From Vibrio agarivorans (lineage in GTDB: Bacteria > Pseudomonadota > Gammaproteobacteria > Enterobacterales > Vibrionaceae): a DNA stretch of 64,000 nucleotides. This document shows positions 27,888 through 37,987 of this stretch, one piece after another (within the stretch, counting starts at the first letter, position 1; every line of letters starts with the position of its first letter). The stretch is taken from contig NZ_JAUFQF010000001.1 of the NCBI RefSeq assembly GCF_030409635.1, forward strand, positions 1 to 64,000, written 5' to 3'. A program made the translations under genes and the position numbers. The notes beneath the pieces were generated by a model. The model ran no database searches. It worked only from the letters and a program-made list of their open reading frames with translations, and was not told the DNA's origin.

Positions 27888-30518
27888 ATGGGTAAATCAC
27901 TGGTTATTGTGGAGTCGCCAGCCAAGGCGAAAACCATCAATAAGTACCTAGGTAAGGACTTTGTTGTAAAGTCGAGTGTAGGCCACGTACGTGATCTCCC
28001 GACAGCAGGACAAAGCACTGGGCAAAAAAAAGCAGCGCCGGTTTCTACCAAAGGGATGAGTGCGGAAGAGAAAGCACGCATCAAAAAGGAAAAAGACCGC
28101 AAGTCTCTCATCAAGAAAATGGGTATCGACCCATATAACGGTTGGGAAGCAAACTACCAAATCCTTCCAGGTAAGGAAAAAGTAGTTTCAGAACTGCAAA
28201 AGCTAGCAGAAGACGCAGACTACGTTTATCTCGCAACCGATTTGGACCGTGAGGGAGAGGCTATCGCTTGGCACCTTCGCGAGATCATCGGTGGTGATGA
28301 AGAGCGATACAAACGCGTGGTGTTTAACGAAATCACCAAAAATGCAATTCAACAGGCGTTTGAACAACCAGGTGAGCTAAATATTGATGGCGTAAACGCG
28401 CAGCAAGCACGTCGATTTATGGATCGTGTCGTTGGCTTTATGGTTTCACCACTTCTTTGGAAGAAAGTGGCGCGCGGTTTATCTGCCGGTCGTGTTCAGT
28501 CAGTTGCGGTTAAGCTGCTGGTGGAGCGTGAGCGTGAGATCAAAGCGTTTATCCCGGAAGAGTTTTGGGATATTCATGCTGACACGATAACCAAAGATAC
28601 GACCGACTTCAGATTGCAAGTTGCACAGAAAGCTGGGTCTGCCTTCAAGCCAGTGAACGAAGCAGAAACAAAAGCGGCAATGAGTGTACTTGAAAACGCC
28701 ACTTATGAAGTTTGCAAGCGTGAAGATCGTCCAACAAGCAGCAAGCCATCGGCCCCTTATATCACGTCAACACTGCAGCAAGCGGCGAGTACTCGTCTAG
28801 GCTACGGTGTGAAAAAGACCATGATGCTCGCTCAGCGCCTCTATGAGGCGGGTTACATCACTTATATGCGTACTGACTCGACTAACTTGAGTAAAGAGGC
28901 TGTAGAGGCCGCTCGTGAGTTTATCGGGAGTGAGTATGGCGATGCGTACTTGCCAGCGAATCCATTGGTTTATGGTAGCAAAGAGGGCGCACAAGAAGCG
29001 CACGAAGCGATTCGTCCTTCTGATGTTGCAGTCAAAGCTGACGACCTTAACGGTATGGAAGCGGATGCTCACAAGCTCTATTCACTGATTTGGAATCAAT
29101 TCGTCGCGTGTCAAATGACACCTGCGAAATACGATTCAACCACAGTGAGTGTCAAAGCGGATGAGTACACGCTAAAAGCGAAAGGCCGCATCTTGAAGTT
29201 TGATGGTTGGACTCGCGTTCAGCGCCCATTGGGTAAAAACGAAGACCAAATACTCCCGGCTGTGCAAGTGGGAGATGTGTTGAGCCTGAAAGCGCTTGAT
29301 CCGAAACAGCACTTTACGAAGCCGCCGGCACGCTTCACCGAAGCCGCTCTAGTTAAAGAACTAGAAAAACGTGGCATTGGTCGTCCGTCGACTTATGCAT
29401 CCATCATTTCAACGATCCAAGATCGTGGTTATGTAAAAGTTGAGCAACGTCGTTTCTATGCTGAAAAAATGGGCGAGATCGTTACAGATCGCCTTGACGA
29501 CAGCTTCAATGATCTAATGAACTACGACTTTACGGCACGTATGGAAGAGAAGCTCGACCAAGTGGCGGAAGGCGAAGTGAATTGGAAGAAGATGCTTGAT
29601 GGCTTCTTCGGCGACTTTACTGGCGAGCTTGAGAAGGCTGAGCTAGACGAAGATCATGGCGGTATGAAGCCAAATCATATCGTGATGACAGATATTGAGT
29701 GTCCAACATGTTCACGTCCGATGGGGATTCGTACCGCATCAACAGGTGTGTTCTTGGGCTGTTCAGGTTATGCACTTCCACCGAAAGAGCGTTGTAAAAC
29801 AACGATCAACTTGGGTGATGAAGAGGGCATTATCAATGTTCTTGAAGAAGACGTAGAAACAGCTGCACTTCGTGCGAAAAAGCGTTGTCCGATCTGTGAG
29901 ACTGCGATGGACGCTTACCTTATCGATGATAAGCGCAAGATGCATGTGTGTGGTAACAACCCGAACTGTGAAGGCTACGTAGTCGAACACGGTGAGTTTA
30001 AGGTCAAGGGTTACGATGGCCCTGTGGTTGAGTGTGACAAGTGTGGTTCAGACATGGTGCTGAAAAACGGTCGATTTGGTAAGTACATGGACTGTACCAA
30101 TGAGAACTGTAAAAACACGCGTAAGATCCTCAAGAACGGTGAAGTTGCTCCACCGAAAGAAGATCCCGTGCACTTCCCAGAGCTGCCTTGTGAAAACTCG
30201 GATGCGTACTTTGTTCTGCGTGACGGTGCATCAGGTCTGTTTCTGGCGGCAAGTAACTTCCCTAAATCTCGTGAGACACGTGCTCCGTTAGTGGAAGAGC
30301 TTGCTCGATTTAAAGACCGTATTTCACCGAAATTCCAATACCTAGCAGATGCACCTACTCACGATCCAGATGGTCGACCAGCGGTTGTACGATTTAGTCG
30401 TAAGACAAAGGAAAACTACATCCGATCTGAGGAAGAGGGTAAGCCTTCAGGCTGGACCGGTCTTTATATTGACGGCAAATGGGAAATCACCGACAAGCGT
30501 AAAAAGCCCAAAAAATAG
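27888..30518 (+). CDS. topA: DNA topoisomerase I
   Basis: An 876-residue type IA topoisomerase that relaxes negative supercoils. An N-terminal Toprim domain opens with [15 protein letters not shown] and has [15 protein letters not shown]. The active-site tyrosine is in [14 protein letters not shown] (about residue 322). Three C-terminal four-Cys zinc ribbons (CPTCSRPMG..., CPICETAM..., CDKCGSDM...) occur at about residues 604-750, then a basic tail. The domain set is complete for a gammaproteobacterial TopA. Confidence 0.97.
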   Translation: MGKSLVIVESPAKAKTINKYLGKDFVVKSSVGHVRDLPTAGQSTGQKKAAPVSTKGMSAEEKARIKKEKDRKSLIKKMGIDPYNGWEANYQILPGKEKVVSELQKLAEDADYVYLATDLDREGEAIAWHLREIIGGDEERYKRVVFNEITKNAIQQAFEQPGELNIDGVNAQQARRFMDRVVGFMVSPLLWKKVARGLSAGRVQSVAVKLLVEREREIKAFIPEEFWDIHADTITKDTTDFRLQVAQKAGSAFKPVNEAETKAAMSVLENATYEVCKREDRPTSSKPSAPYITSTLQQAASTRLGYGVKKTMMLAQRLYEAGYITYMRTDSTNLSKEAVEAAREFIGSEYGDAYLPANPLVYGSKEGAQEAHEAIRPSDVAVKADDLNGMEADAHKLYSLIWNQFVACQMTPAKYDSTTVSVKADEYTLKAKGRILKFDGWTRVQRPLGKNEDQILPAVQVGDVLSLKALDPKQHFTKPPARFTEAALVKELEKRGIGRPSTYASIISTIQDRGYVKVEQRRFYAEKMGEIVTDRLDDSFNDLMNYDFTARMEEKLDQVAEGEVNWKKMLDGFFGDFTGELEKAELDEDHGGMKPNHIVMTDIECPTCSRPMGIRTASTGVFLGCSGYALPPKERCKTTINLGDEEGIINVLEEDVETAALRAKKRCPICETAMDAYLIDDKRKMHVCGNNPNCEGYVVEHGEFKVKGYDGPVVECDKCGSDMVLKNGRFGKYMDCTNENCKNTRKILKNGEVAPPKEDPVHFPELPCENSDAYFVLRDGASGLFLAASNFPKSRETRAPLVEELARFKDRISPKFQYLADAPTHDPDGRPAVVRFSRKTKENYIRSEEEGKPSGWTGLYIDGKWEITDKRKKPKK

Positions 30519-30543
30519 ACGTAAACACGAATAATACGTAATA

Positions 30544-30577
30544 ACAAAGCAGCCTCAGTGGCTGCTTTGTTGTTTTT
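30544..30577 (+). terminator. topA terminator
   Basis: ACAAAGCAGCC (30544-30554), loop TCAGT, GGCTGCTTTGT (30560-30570), then TGTTTTTG. Confidence 0.88.
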
Positions 30578-31000
30578 GTGTGTTTTGTATGAAAGTTACA
30601 TTAATAAAATGTAGCCAAATCCGAAAAAACCACTGGTATGAGTTCTGTTGAATAAATTCTGTGACACGTGCCCTACTGTTTTCGTAATTTTTCTTCATAA
30701 TGGGGAATCTCTGGTAAAAACTAGAGTCATCGAAAGTTCGCGCTTTTCGTTTCGTCATGCTGGCTCCAACCGTTTGGTTTAATCTTCCCGAACTCAAACA
30801 CAAAAAATACAGCAGTCGATAAAGAAAGTTGTAGACGTCTTTTCGATTAAGTCTAAATAGAATGCAATGGAATGCGTTAATACTAACCCCAAACACCACT
30901 CCATTTGCGTCCATTTAGGCTTCGCAAACGTTTGCTTCGCTCCCCCCTCAATATAAGCGACGCAAAGGTGATATATAAATATAAAAATGGAGAACAAACT
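30578..31000. other. Long glgC leader region
   Basis: A 423-base region between topA and glgC. A 119-codon minus-strand frame (30555-30914) crosses the topA terminator, has no recognisable domain and is not called. The only clear signal is the PurR-like operator at 30924-30935. The glgC ribosome binding site GGAG lies at about 30989-30992. Confidence 0.5.
30924..30935. promoter_or_regulatory. PurR/LacI-type operator upstream of glgC
   Basis: GCAAACGTTTGC is a perfect 12-bp palindrome inside TTCGCAAACGTTTGCTT and agrees with the core of the PurR box consensus (ACGCAAACGTTTGCGT). It ends 65 bases before the glgC start. PurR itself is encoded at 36789-37796. Another LacI-family protein could also use the site. 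Confidence 0.6.
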
Positions 31001-32218
31001 ATGGCTGGTGTTTTAGGGATGATCCTTGCTGGTGGCGAAGGCTCACGTCTTATGCCTTTGACTGAATCTCGCACGAAACCTGCAGTACCATTCGGTGGCA
31101 GTTACCGTCTTATCGACTTTGCTTTAAACAACTTCCGAAACGCAGACTTGATGAAAGTTTACGTTCTAACTCAGTTTAAATCGCAATCTCTCTACCTTCA
31201 CATGAAAAAGGGCTGGAACCCGACCAGTATTACTGGTCGTTTTATTGACCTTATCCCAGCGCAGATGCGCGATGGTAAGCGTTGGTATGAAGGCACTGCT
31301 GATGCAATCTATCAAAACGTCGGTTTCATCAAGGAAGAAGATCCTGAGCAAGTTGCTATCTTTGGTTCTGACCACATCTACAAGATGGATATTCGTCAGA
31401 TGCTTGATTTTCATAAAGAAAAAAAAGCAAGTTTGACGGTGTCTGCACTGCGTATGCCACTATCTGAAGCGTCTGCATTCGGTGTGATAGAAGTCGATGA
31501 GGATGGTAAAATGATTGGCTTTGAAGAGAAGCCGGCTAACCCTAAGTCGATTCCGGGTCATCCTGATATGGCTTTGGTCTCAATGGGTAACTACATTTTT
31601 GAAACCGAGTGTCTGTGTAGCGAATTACATGAAGATGCGAAGAATACAGAGTCTAGCCATGATTTTGGTAAAGACATCATTCCAAAGCTTTACCCACAAG
31701 GTGAAGTGTATGTGTATGACTTCTCAACCAACGACATTCCAGGCGAGAAGCCAACAACATATTGGCGTGATGTAGGTACTATCGGTTCTTACTGGTCAGC
31801 GCATATGGATCTGCTTGAAGAAGATGCGCCGTTCTCTCTTTATAACCGTAATTGGCAGTTGCACACTTACTACCCGCCATTGCCGCCAGCGACGTTCGTT
31901 GATGCGGATCACCGTAAAGTGAAGATCACAGATAGCTTGATCTCTGGTGGTAGTTATATCCAAGGATCAACGATTTACAAATCAGTTCTAGGCTATCGCA
32001 GTAACATTGCATCTGGCACAACCATCTCAGAATCTGTTATTTTAGGTGACGTGAAGATCGGCGCTGGGTGTAAAATCCGCCGCGCGGTTATCGATAAAGA
32101 CGTAGAAATCGCACCAGGCACTGTGATCGGTGAAGACCTAGAGTTGGATGCAAAACGCTTCCACGTCTCATCTGAAGGCATTGTCGTGATTGCGAAAGGA
32201 ACTAAAGTAGGATTCTAA
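31001..32218 (+). CDS. glgC: Glucose-1-phosphate adenylyltransferase
   Basis: A 405-residue ADP-glucose pyrophosphorylase, the committed step of glycogen synthesis. The nucleotidyltransferase core begins with LGMILAGGEGSRLMPLT, then RTKPAVPFGG, GTADAIYQN and GSDHIYKMD. The C-terminal half is a left-handed beta-helix of hexapeptide repeats. ATG 31001, with GGAG upstream, fits the family length; the frame is open further upstream but without homology. It is followed after one base by glgA. Confidence 0.95.
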   Translation: MAGVLGMILAGGEGSRLMPLTESRTKPAVPFGGSYRLIDFALNNFRNADLMKVYVLTQFKSQSLYLHMKKGWNPTSITGRFIDLIPAQMRDGKRWYEGTADAIYQNVGFIKEEDPEQVAIFGSDHIYKMDIRQMLDFHKEKKASLTVSALRMPLSEASAFGVIEVDEDGKMIGFEEKPANPKSIPGHPDMALVSMGNYIFETECLCSELHEDAKNTESSHDFGKDIIPKLYPQGEVYVYDFSTNDIPGEKPTTYWRDVGTIGSYWSAHMDLLEEDAPFSLYNRNWQLHTYYPPLPPATFVDADHRKVKITDSLISGGSYIQGSTIYKSVLGYRSNIASGTTISESVILGDVKIGAGCKIRRAVIDKDVEIAPGTVIGEDLELDAKRFHVSSEGIVVIAKGTKVGF

Positions 32219-32219
32219 A

Positions 32220-33677
32220 GTGGAAAAACTCAATCTCTGGTTTACCGTTTCAGAAGCTCAAGGATTGGTGAAAAGTGGTGGGCTGGCCGATGTGGCTAAA
32301 GCCCTACCTAAAGCATTGCAGGACCTCGGTCATCAGGTAGCTATTGTGCTACCTGCTTACCAGGCAATTCCTCATGTGTCTGATGCACCAGTGCTGTTTG
32401 AAACTGAGCTGAACCATTGGCCGCATACGGCTTATAAAGTCCGTAAATCTCAGCTTGATGGCGTTGATGTTTATCTCATCGATTGCGCTCAGTATTATGA
32501 TCGCCCAGAACTGTACGCTGAGAATAATCACGCTTATCAAGATAATGGTGAGCGTTTTAGCTTCTTCTCTGCGGCGAGCCTTGATGTTTTGCCTAAGCTA
32601 GAAATTTGCCCTGACATTGTTCATGCCAATGACTGGCATACCGGTTTTGTCCCATTCTTGCTGAAAACTCGCTACCGTGAAGACCCATTTTTCGCCAATG
32701 TGAAAAGTGTGCTAACGGTGCATAACGCCGTGTTCAAGGGCATTTTCCATTACCATCAAGTTCAAACTATTCCGGAGTTAAACTTATCGGGTATGGAGTT
32801 TTTGCGTTACGGACATGATCAAGTGAGCATGTTGAGAGCGGGTATTGCGTTTGCGGACAAAATCAATGCAGTTAGCCCTAACTACGCTTCTGAACTGCTT
32901 ACTGCGCTGGGTGCTCATGGCCTAGTCGATGACTTTGTTCATCGCGCGTGTGACCTGCACGGTATCGTTAATGGTTGCGACTACTCGGAGTGGGAGCCTT
33001 CTCAAGACGAGTTCTTGCCAACACCATACACTTCAGAAGCGACCTCACTGAAACAAGGCAAGGCGGATGCGAAGTTAACTCTGCAGCAAGAAGTTGGTCT
33101 TCCTCAAGAGAACAAGCCAATGTTTGGCATGGTGTGTCGCTTGACGCATCAAAAAGGATTCTCTTATTTGTTGCCTATCCTTGAGAAGTTTCTCAATAAC
33201 GATGTGCAAGTTGTGATCATCGGGACGGGTGAAGCAGAAATCGCATCGTGGCTTCGTGGCATCGCTAAGCGATACCCAGAGAAATTTGCTTTCTTAGAAG
33301 CCTACAGTAATCGTTTCGCTCACTTGATTGAGGCGGGTGCTGACTTCTTCTTGATGCCTTCTGAATTTGAGGCGTGTGGTTTGAACCAAATCTACAGCAT
33401 GGCGTACGGAACATTACCTATCGTGCGTGAGGTTGGTGGCCTTAAAGATACGGTTGTCGACTATGACTTGGCGCCTCAAGAGGCAACGGGTTTTAGCTTT
33501 AAAGAGCCTACGCCAGAAGCTTTGCTTATTACGATGCAGCGCGCTCTGTTATTGCTTTTGCAAGACCCTGATGGATTTACCAAGGTACAGCAACGAGCAA
33601 TGCAACAAGACTTCAGTTGGAAAGAGTCAGCAGTTCAATACGTTAAGATGTATGAGCTTGCCAAGAATGGTGCTTAA
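32220..33677 (+). CDS. glgA: Glycogen synthase (ADP-glucose)
   Basis: A 485-residue GT5 glycosyltransferase that extends alpha-1,4-glucan from ADP-glucose. It has the N-terminal KSGGLADV loop, HANDWHTGFVPF, GIVNGCDYSEW, CRLTHQKGF and the E-x7-E region PSEFEACGLNQIYSMAYG. GTG start one base after the glgC stop, so the pair is one operon. Terminator follows. Confidence 0.95.
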   Translation: MEKLNLWFTVSEAQGLVKSGGLADVAKALPKALQDLGHQVAIVLPAYQAIPHVSDAPVLFETELNHWPHTAYKVRKSQLDGVDVYLIDCAQYYDRPELYAENNHAYQDNGERFSFFSAASLDVLPKLEICPDIVHANDWHTGFVPFLLKTRYREDPFFANVKSVLTVHNAVFKGIFHYHQVQTIPELNLSGMEFLRYGHDQVSMLRAGIAFADKINAVSPNYASELLTALGAHGLVDDFVHRACDLHGIVNGCDYSEWEPSQDEFLPTPYTSEATSLKQGKADAKLTLQQEVGLPQENKPMFGMVCRLTHQKGFSYLLPILEKFLNNDVQVVIIGTGEAEIASWLRGIAKRYPEKFAFLEAYSNRFAHLIEAGADFFLMPSEFEACGLNQIYSMAYGTLPIVREVGGLKDTVVDYDLAPQEATGFSFKEPTPEALLITMQRALLLLLQDPDGFTKVQQRAMQQDFSWKESAVQYVKMYELAKNGA

Positions 33678-33699
33678 CACGGCCTTAGTGTGATTCAAC

Positions 33700-33738
33700 A
33701 AAGGGCTGAGCCTTACGTGGCTTGGCCCTTTGTCATTT
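33700..33738 (+). terminator. glgCA terminator
   Basis: AAAGGGC (33700-33706) pairs with GCCCTTT (33725-33731), with an inner AGCC/GGCT pair, followed by TGTCATTTT. Confidence 0.75.
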
Positions 33739-33827
33739 TAGAGCAATGCTTGTTTACAAATCCTGATGCAGTTTAGTTAGGTTAATTGTGCTAAACTCAC
33801 GTCACTAGAAACTCTATATTTAAATTT

Positions 33828-34628
33828 ATGTCAGATAGTTTGCTTTTCCATAAGACGTTTTTACATCCCACCAGCAAGGAGTGGGTGGTCTTTGTGCATG
33901 GAGCAGGCGGCAGCTCGTCGATTTGGTTCAAACAAATTAAGTCTTATCGTGAGCACTTCAATTTGCTGTTGGTTGACCTGCGTGGTCACGGAAAGTCGAA
34001 TCAATTCATCAAAGATATCATCAGCCATAACTACACCTTCAAAGACGTGACGAAAGATGTTGTTAAAGTGCTCGATCACCTCAAGATTAGCTCTGCACAT
34101 TTTGTTGGTATGTCTTTGGGAACCATTATTGTTCGTACGCTTGCTGAGCTTGAAACTCAACGCGTCAGAAGCATGGTGCTAGGTGGTGCTGTAACTCGCT
34201 TAAATGCGCGTTCTCAGGTACTTGTAAAGCTCGGGGACTGGTCTAAGAACTTTGTCCCGTATATGTGGTTATACAGCTTGTTTGCTTATATTGTGATGCC
34301 GCAACGTAATCAAAGAGAGTCAAGGCACCTGTTCATTCGTGAAGCGAACAAGTTGTGTCAGAAAGAGTTCAAGCGGTGGTTCAAGTTAGCGGCTGATGTT
34401 AACCCGTTGATGGGCTACTTTCGTGATAGAGAGTTACCGATCCCAACGCTCTATTTGATGGGAGACCGTGACTACATGTTCATCAAGCCGGTGAAAGAGA
34501 TGGTTGCGCGTCACGACAAAAGTGAGCTGTTGGAAATTGAAGATTGTGGCCATGTGTGCAATGTAGAAAAACCCGACGAGTTCAACTCGCACTCCATCGG
34601 ATTTATTCAACGTCACTCGCTCGCATAG
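33828..34628 (+). CDS. Alpha/beta-hydrolase
   Basis: A 266-residue alpha/beta-hydrolase-fold protein. The oxyanion motif is VFVHGAGGSSSIWF, the nucleophile elbow GMSLGT (Ser about residue 95), the acid in LMGDRDYMF and the catalytic His in DCGHVCNVEKPDEF. No signal peptide, so probably cytoplasmic. Substrate unknown. It is monocistronic. Confidence 0.85.
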   Translation: MSDSLLFHKTFLHPTSKEWVVFVHGAGGSSSIWFKQIKSYREHFNLLLVDLRGHGKSNQFIKDIISHNYTFKDVTKDVVKVLDHLKISSAHFVGMSLGTIIVRTLAELETQRVRSMVLGGAVTRLNARSQVLVKLGDWSKNFVPYMWLYSLFAYIVMPQRNQRESRHLFIREANKLCQKEFKRWFKLAADVNPLMGYFRDRELPIPTLYLMGDRDYMFIKPVKEMVARHDKSELLEIEDCGHVCNVEKPDEFNSHSIGFIQRHSLA

Positions 34629-34669
34629 GTTTACTCGCTAACATAGTTTTGTCGAGCCCATAGAATCAA

Positions 34670-34981
34670 TTAATGTGGAGCGGTCGCTCCACATTGCCAG
34701 CAAGCTCCAAATTGCCCTTCGTTTTCTTCGTTACACTCTAGGCACTGCCAATCCTTTACCTCATTGCGTTGGCGAAGGTACTCTTCAACCAGTTCTTGTG
34801 CGTGTGCATGCTTAGCAATATCAATTAGCCAAACATGAGGGAAAGTCTCTTCATTAAAGGGTAATTCACCCTGTAGGCTAAATAGAGACTCTCCACGGAC
34901 CTCACACTCAATACCCGACTGCTGTAGCATCTGAGCTACAATGTGCGCTTCTGGTGGGTGTTTCGCAAAGTAAATCTTCAT
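34670..34981 (-). CDS. DUF2007 protein with C-terminal zinc ribbon
   Basis: A 103-residue protein. Residues 1-68 are the DUF2007 (signal-transducing PII-like) fold with MKIYFAKHPPEAHIVAQMLQQSGIE as its opening strand and helix. The tail carries a four-Cys zinc ribbon, CLECNEENEGQFGACWQCG. It lies 13 bases downstream of the TVP38-family gene and is likely co-transcribed. Function unknown. Confidence 0.8.
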   Translation of the reverse strand: MKIYFAKHPPEAHIVAQMLQQSGIECEVRGESLFSLQGELPFNEETFPHVWLIDIAKHAHAQELVEEYLRQRNEVKDWQCLECNEENEGQFGACWQCGATAPH

Positions 34982-34994
34982 GAGTTCTCGCTAA

Positions 34995-35696
34995 CTATTT
35001 GCTAGGGGCAACATTACGTTTTTGATCAAGTCGGTTCATCACCCACTTCATTATCACCGGGAATAACCCTAGCAGCGCAAAAGACACTAAAACTGATGGG
35101 GAGATGATGCCGGCTAGTGAGTCGATTTGCGCCAACTGTGTACCGGCATTGAGATAAACCGCAGTACCAGGCAGCATACCCAGTTGACTAAATAGGTAGA
35201 AGCGACCGACCGAGATTGGGGTGAGTCCCATTAGAAGGTTAATTAGAAAGAAAGGAAACACCGGGATCAAGCGCAGTGAAACAAGATAAAGTGCACCATC
35301 TTTTTCAACGCCTTGGTTGATGACGCTCAGTTTGTCGCCAAACTTACTTTGTACCCAATCACGAAGCAAAAAGCGGCTGCTTAAAAACGCCAACGTTGCG
35401 CCAATAGTACTGGCAAAAGAGACCAGTAGTAAGCTCGTCCAAAAGCCGAATAGCGCTGCACCCAATAAGGTCACTACGGCAGCGCCAGGAACAGAGAAGG
35501 CGGTTATTCCGACATAGGCAAAGAAATAGATTGCTGCGGCAGTAAGAAAGTTTTCATCAATGAAACCACGAAGGGCAGCTTGTTGCGCTTTGGCGTTTTC
35601 TAATGTGAGATATTGACCAAATTGAGTCGCCAATATGATGATGATTGTTACGAGCACTAAGCCAATAATGACTTTGGGGTTTAAGAGTTTGCTCAT
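34995..35696 (-). CDS. TVP38/TMEM64 (DedA-superfamily) membrane protein
   Basis: A 233-residue inner-membrane protein from ATG 35696, which has AGGAG eight bases upstream; a longer frame to 35735 is rejected. The VTT domain shows FSVPGAAVVTLLGAALFGF, the amphipathic re-entrant region with LGATLAFLSSRFLLRDWV-like sequence, and RLIPVFPFFLINLLMG. Relatives act as lipid scramblases or flippases. The substrate is not predictable. Confidence 0.85.
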   Translation of the reverse strand: MSKLLNPKVIIGLVLVTIIIILATQFGQYLTLENAKAQQAALRGFIDENFLTAAAIYFFAYVGITAFSVPGAAVVTLLGAALFGFWTSLLLVSFASTIGATLAFLSSRFLLRDWVQSKFGDKLSVINQGVEKDGALYLVSLRLIPVFPFFLINLLMGLTPISVGRFYLFSQLGMLPGTAVYLNAGTQLAQIDSLAGIISPSVLVSFALLGLFPVIMKWVMNRLDQKRNVAPSK

Positions 35697-35832
35697 CACG
35701 TTGACTCCTGTCGCTGATTTAAGATGATGAATCACTTACGTATAGAGACAGGATAGGTGTTAAATTTCTTTCAATCAAAATAAACAAAGTCAGCAATTAG
35801 CTGACTTTGTTTATTTTATAAAATCCGATTGG

Positions 35833-36423
35833 CTAGTTTATTTGATTCGCTAGGCTTTCACGTTGTGTCTGTGGAATCACTGTCCAGTGAGTGCCACGAA
35901 TTGCCCCTTCAAGAGAGTAGAGCAGCTCTAAGCTAACAGGCGTCGTGTGGGATTCTTGAATGGCTTGATAAGCGCGCACCGCCCCCGCTTCTTCAAGTTG
36001 GGTGACAGTCTCGATTCCTGCTTTTTTCAACATTCGCTCGGTCGCTAGGCGAAGATTTGGCAGATCTTTCAAGCGTTGTGGCTTGGTTGTCTCTTGCTTT
36101 ATCTTGTCTTCAGTTGCGGCTTTAAGTGCAACTTGAGCAACCTTTAGCAGTTGATTCTGTTCATTGACCCAGGTGTCTGGCAGTTGAAAATACTTAGTGA
36201 CAACGGGGAAACCACGCTTTTCATAGACGTAAGGTTCCAGTTTATGTTCTGAAATAGCAGAATCCAACGCAGCACATTTACGCACATGCAGTTTGTTTTT
36301 GACAACCAATGCAAACATGGTGTCATTGACGAATATGCCAAAGCCGCCAAACATTGATCGGGACTTGACACTGCCAAGTTGCTCGAATAAGCGCATCGAG
36401 TCTTTTAATATCGGTTTATCCAT
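35833..36423 (-). CDS. tfoY: TfoX/Sxy-family regulator TfoY
   Basis: A 196-residue TfoX-family protein with the N-terminal domain (LFEQLGSVKSRSMFGGFGIF) and C-terminal domain (LPNLRLATERMLKKAGIETV). ATG 36423 is chosen because the family begins MDKPILKDSM; the longer frame to 36495 lacks support. On sequence alone TfoX and TfoY are hard to part, but the c-di-GMP-I riboswitch just upstream is the hallmark of tfoY. In V. cholerae TfoY drives motility and type VI secretion. Confidence 0.88.
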   Translation of the reverse strand: MDKPILKDSMRLFEQLGSVKSRSMFGGFGIFVNDTMFALVVKNKLHVRKCAALDSAISEHKLEPYVYEKRGFPVVTKYFQLPDTWVNEQNQLLKVAQVALKAATEDKIKQETTKPQRLKDLPNLRLATERMLKKAGIETVTQLEEAGAVRAYQAIQESHTTPVSLELLYSLEGAIRGTHWTVIPQTQRESLANQIN

Positions 36424-36532
36424 GCTTTGTAATCTCGGTGAAGAAACATTCACGCCACCAAATTCAGGCCCGAGAGAATAGCAAAAACAACACAAACTTA
36501 TGTCATAGAAAGGTTATGCTAGTGTAGTTTTA

Positions 36533-36644
36533 CCATCGGCAACCCCGCTACCTTTCCATAATTATATCATAAACATGAATAAAATGACTGGTTAAGGCCG
36601 GAGGCTTTGCGTCCCACCTTCTCAGATGGTTTGCCCTGTGCGTG
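36533..36644 (-). ncRNA. Cyclic di-GMP-I (GEMM-I, Vc2-like) riboswitch
   Basis: Read on the minus strand from 36644: CACGCACAGGGCAAACC, a P2 hairpin with ATCT/AGGT stem and GAGA tetraloop, GACGCAAAGCCTCCGGCC, an AT-rich P3, then GGTAGCGGGGTTGCCGATGG. The c-di-GMP pocket elements all match the GEMM-I class. The 112-nt span is longer than the Vc2 aptamer I recall (about 89 nt) because P3 is extended. It ends 109 bases before the tfoY start and should set tfoY expression by c-di-GMP. Confidence 0.93.
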
Positions 36645-36788
36645 GCTTTAAGAGAGCATAATGAAAAGCGGAATAGGTATCACATCTTCAAGATCGATAG
36701 TGTGATGTTGATTCCAAAAAATAACCCTGACATTTTGCATTTGTATGCATAGTGTCAGGGTTATTAAATTTGTTATGAAATCAGACGC

Positions 36789-37796
36789 TTAATTATTAAG
36801 GTTGCGTACCGTTAAACGCTCAACAATTTCTGGGTGCATTTCAAACACACGCTTATCGTGCTCTTTGTCTTTGATGCGCTCCAGAAGGATTTCAAATGCA
36901 TTCTTACCCACACGGCGTTTCGGCTGGTGAACGGTCGTTAGTGGTGGTGAGAAGTATTCTGCAAGCTCGATGTTGTCATAACCGATAACAGACATATCAT
37001 CAGGAATACGGATGCCATTCTCTTGTAGACGACTCATTAGGCCTAAAGCCATGGTGTCATTGAAACAGAACACAGCGGTTGGCTTTTCATCCATCGCTGC
37101 GATTTTATCTGCCGCTAATACCGCAGTATCACACTCGAAATTACCTTCTAAAATCCAGTCTTCCACAACGTTAAGTTTTGCTTCACCCATCGCGCGGCGG
37201 AAACCGTTAATTCGCTCTTTACAAGCCGCCTTCTCGAAGTGACCGCTCAAACAAGCGATGTTTTTATGGCCATTGTCGATAAGGTATTTAGTTGCGAGAT
37301 AGCCACCTTCTTCCGAGTTATCGATAATCTTATCGGCTTGTGATGTTTCAGGACCCCAATCCATGATCACTTTAGGAATATCAGGGTGGCCGTTTAACAT
37401 TTCACTCAGTTCTTCAGTCAGGTCTGAACACATCACCAAGATACCATCAACACGCTTTTCAGCGAGCATGCGGATGTAGTCACGTTGTTTCTCGTAGATA
37501 CCGCCCGTATTACAAAGGATAAGTGTGTAGCCTTGACGGTAGCAGTAGCTTTCTACGCCGTCGATAACCTCAGAGAAGAATAGATTGGTAGATTGAGTCA
37601 CCAGCATACCGATGGTACGCGTGGTATTACATTTCAAACTACGAGCGACAGCACTAGGAGCGTAGTTAAGCTCTTTTACTGCCTTATTTACTTTTTCTTG
37701 AGTTGTTTCAGCTACAAATCGCGTTTTGTTGATGACATGCGATACAGTGGTAGTAGAGACACCGGCAAGACGCGCAACATCTTTAATAGTGGCCAT
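36789..37796 (-). CDS. purR: Purine repressor PurR
   Basis: A 335-residue LacI-family repressor. The DNA-binding headpiece [21 protein letters not shown] and hinge helix (SAVARSLK) match PurR. The effector domain has the PurR-like segments [31 protein letters not shown] and [10 protein letters not shown]. With hypoxanthine or guanine as corepressor it represses purine synthesis genes. It is followed by no operon partner. A candidate target operator lies upstream of glgC at 30924. Confidence 0.93.
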   Translation of the reverse strand: MATIKDVARLAGVSTTTVSHVINKTRFVAETTQEKVNKAVKELNYAPSAVARSLKCNTTRTIGMLVTQSTNLFFSEVIDGVESYCYRQGYTLILCNTGGIYEKQRDYIRMLAEKRVDGILVMCSDLTEELSEMLNGHPDIPKVIMDWGPETSQADKIIDNSEEGGYLATKYLIDNGHKNIACLSGHFEKAACKERINGFRRAMGEAKLNVVEDWILEGNFECDTAVLAADKIAAMDEKPTAVFCFNDTMALGLMSRLQENGIRIPDDMSVIGYDNIELAEYFSPPLTTVHQPKRRVGKNAFEILLERIKDKEHDKRVFEMHPEIVERLTVRNLNN

Positions 37797-37901
37797 AGGA
37801 GTGGTCCTTAATTGTATTTCTTATTTACCGCACGTTGCTCAGCGTTGTCTTCAACCAAATATGAGCCGTGTTGCGGTAGTCGCCTAGGGAAAAAACCAAA
37901 T

Positions 37902-37933
37902 AAAAAACCGCTTTATCGAAAGCGGTTTAAAAA
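37902..37933 (-). terminator. torD terminator
   Basis: AAACCGCTTT (37905-37914), loop ATCG, AAAGCGGTTT (37919-37928), with T-runs on both strands. Confidence 0.9.
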
Positions 37934-37987
37934 TATCCGAGTATTCTAGACTGCTATCGTTAGCGACGCAATCTTAATCGTTTTTGA

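Noticed and set aside
30555..30914. 119-codon minus-strand frame in the glgC leader
   Set aside because: It overlaps the topA terminator, has no ribosome binding site or recognisable domain, and resembles random AT-rich translation.
35833..36423. Assignment as tfoX rather than tfoY
   Set aside because: Protein similarity alone is ambiguous, but the c-di-GMP-I riboswitch upstream is the known mark of tfoY.
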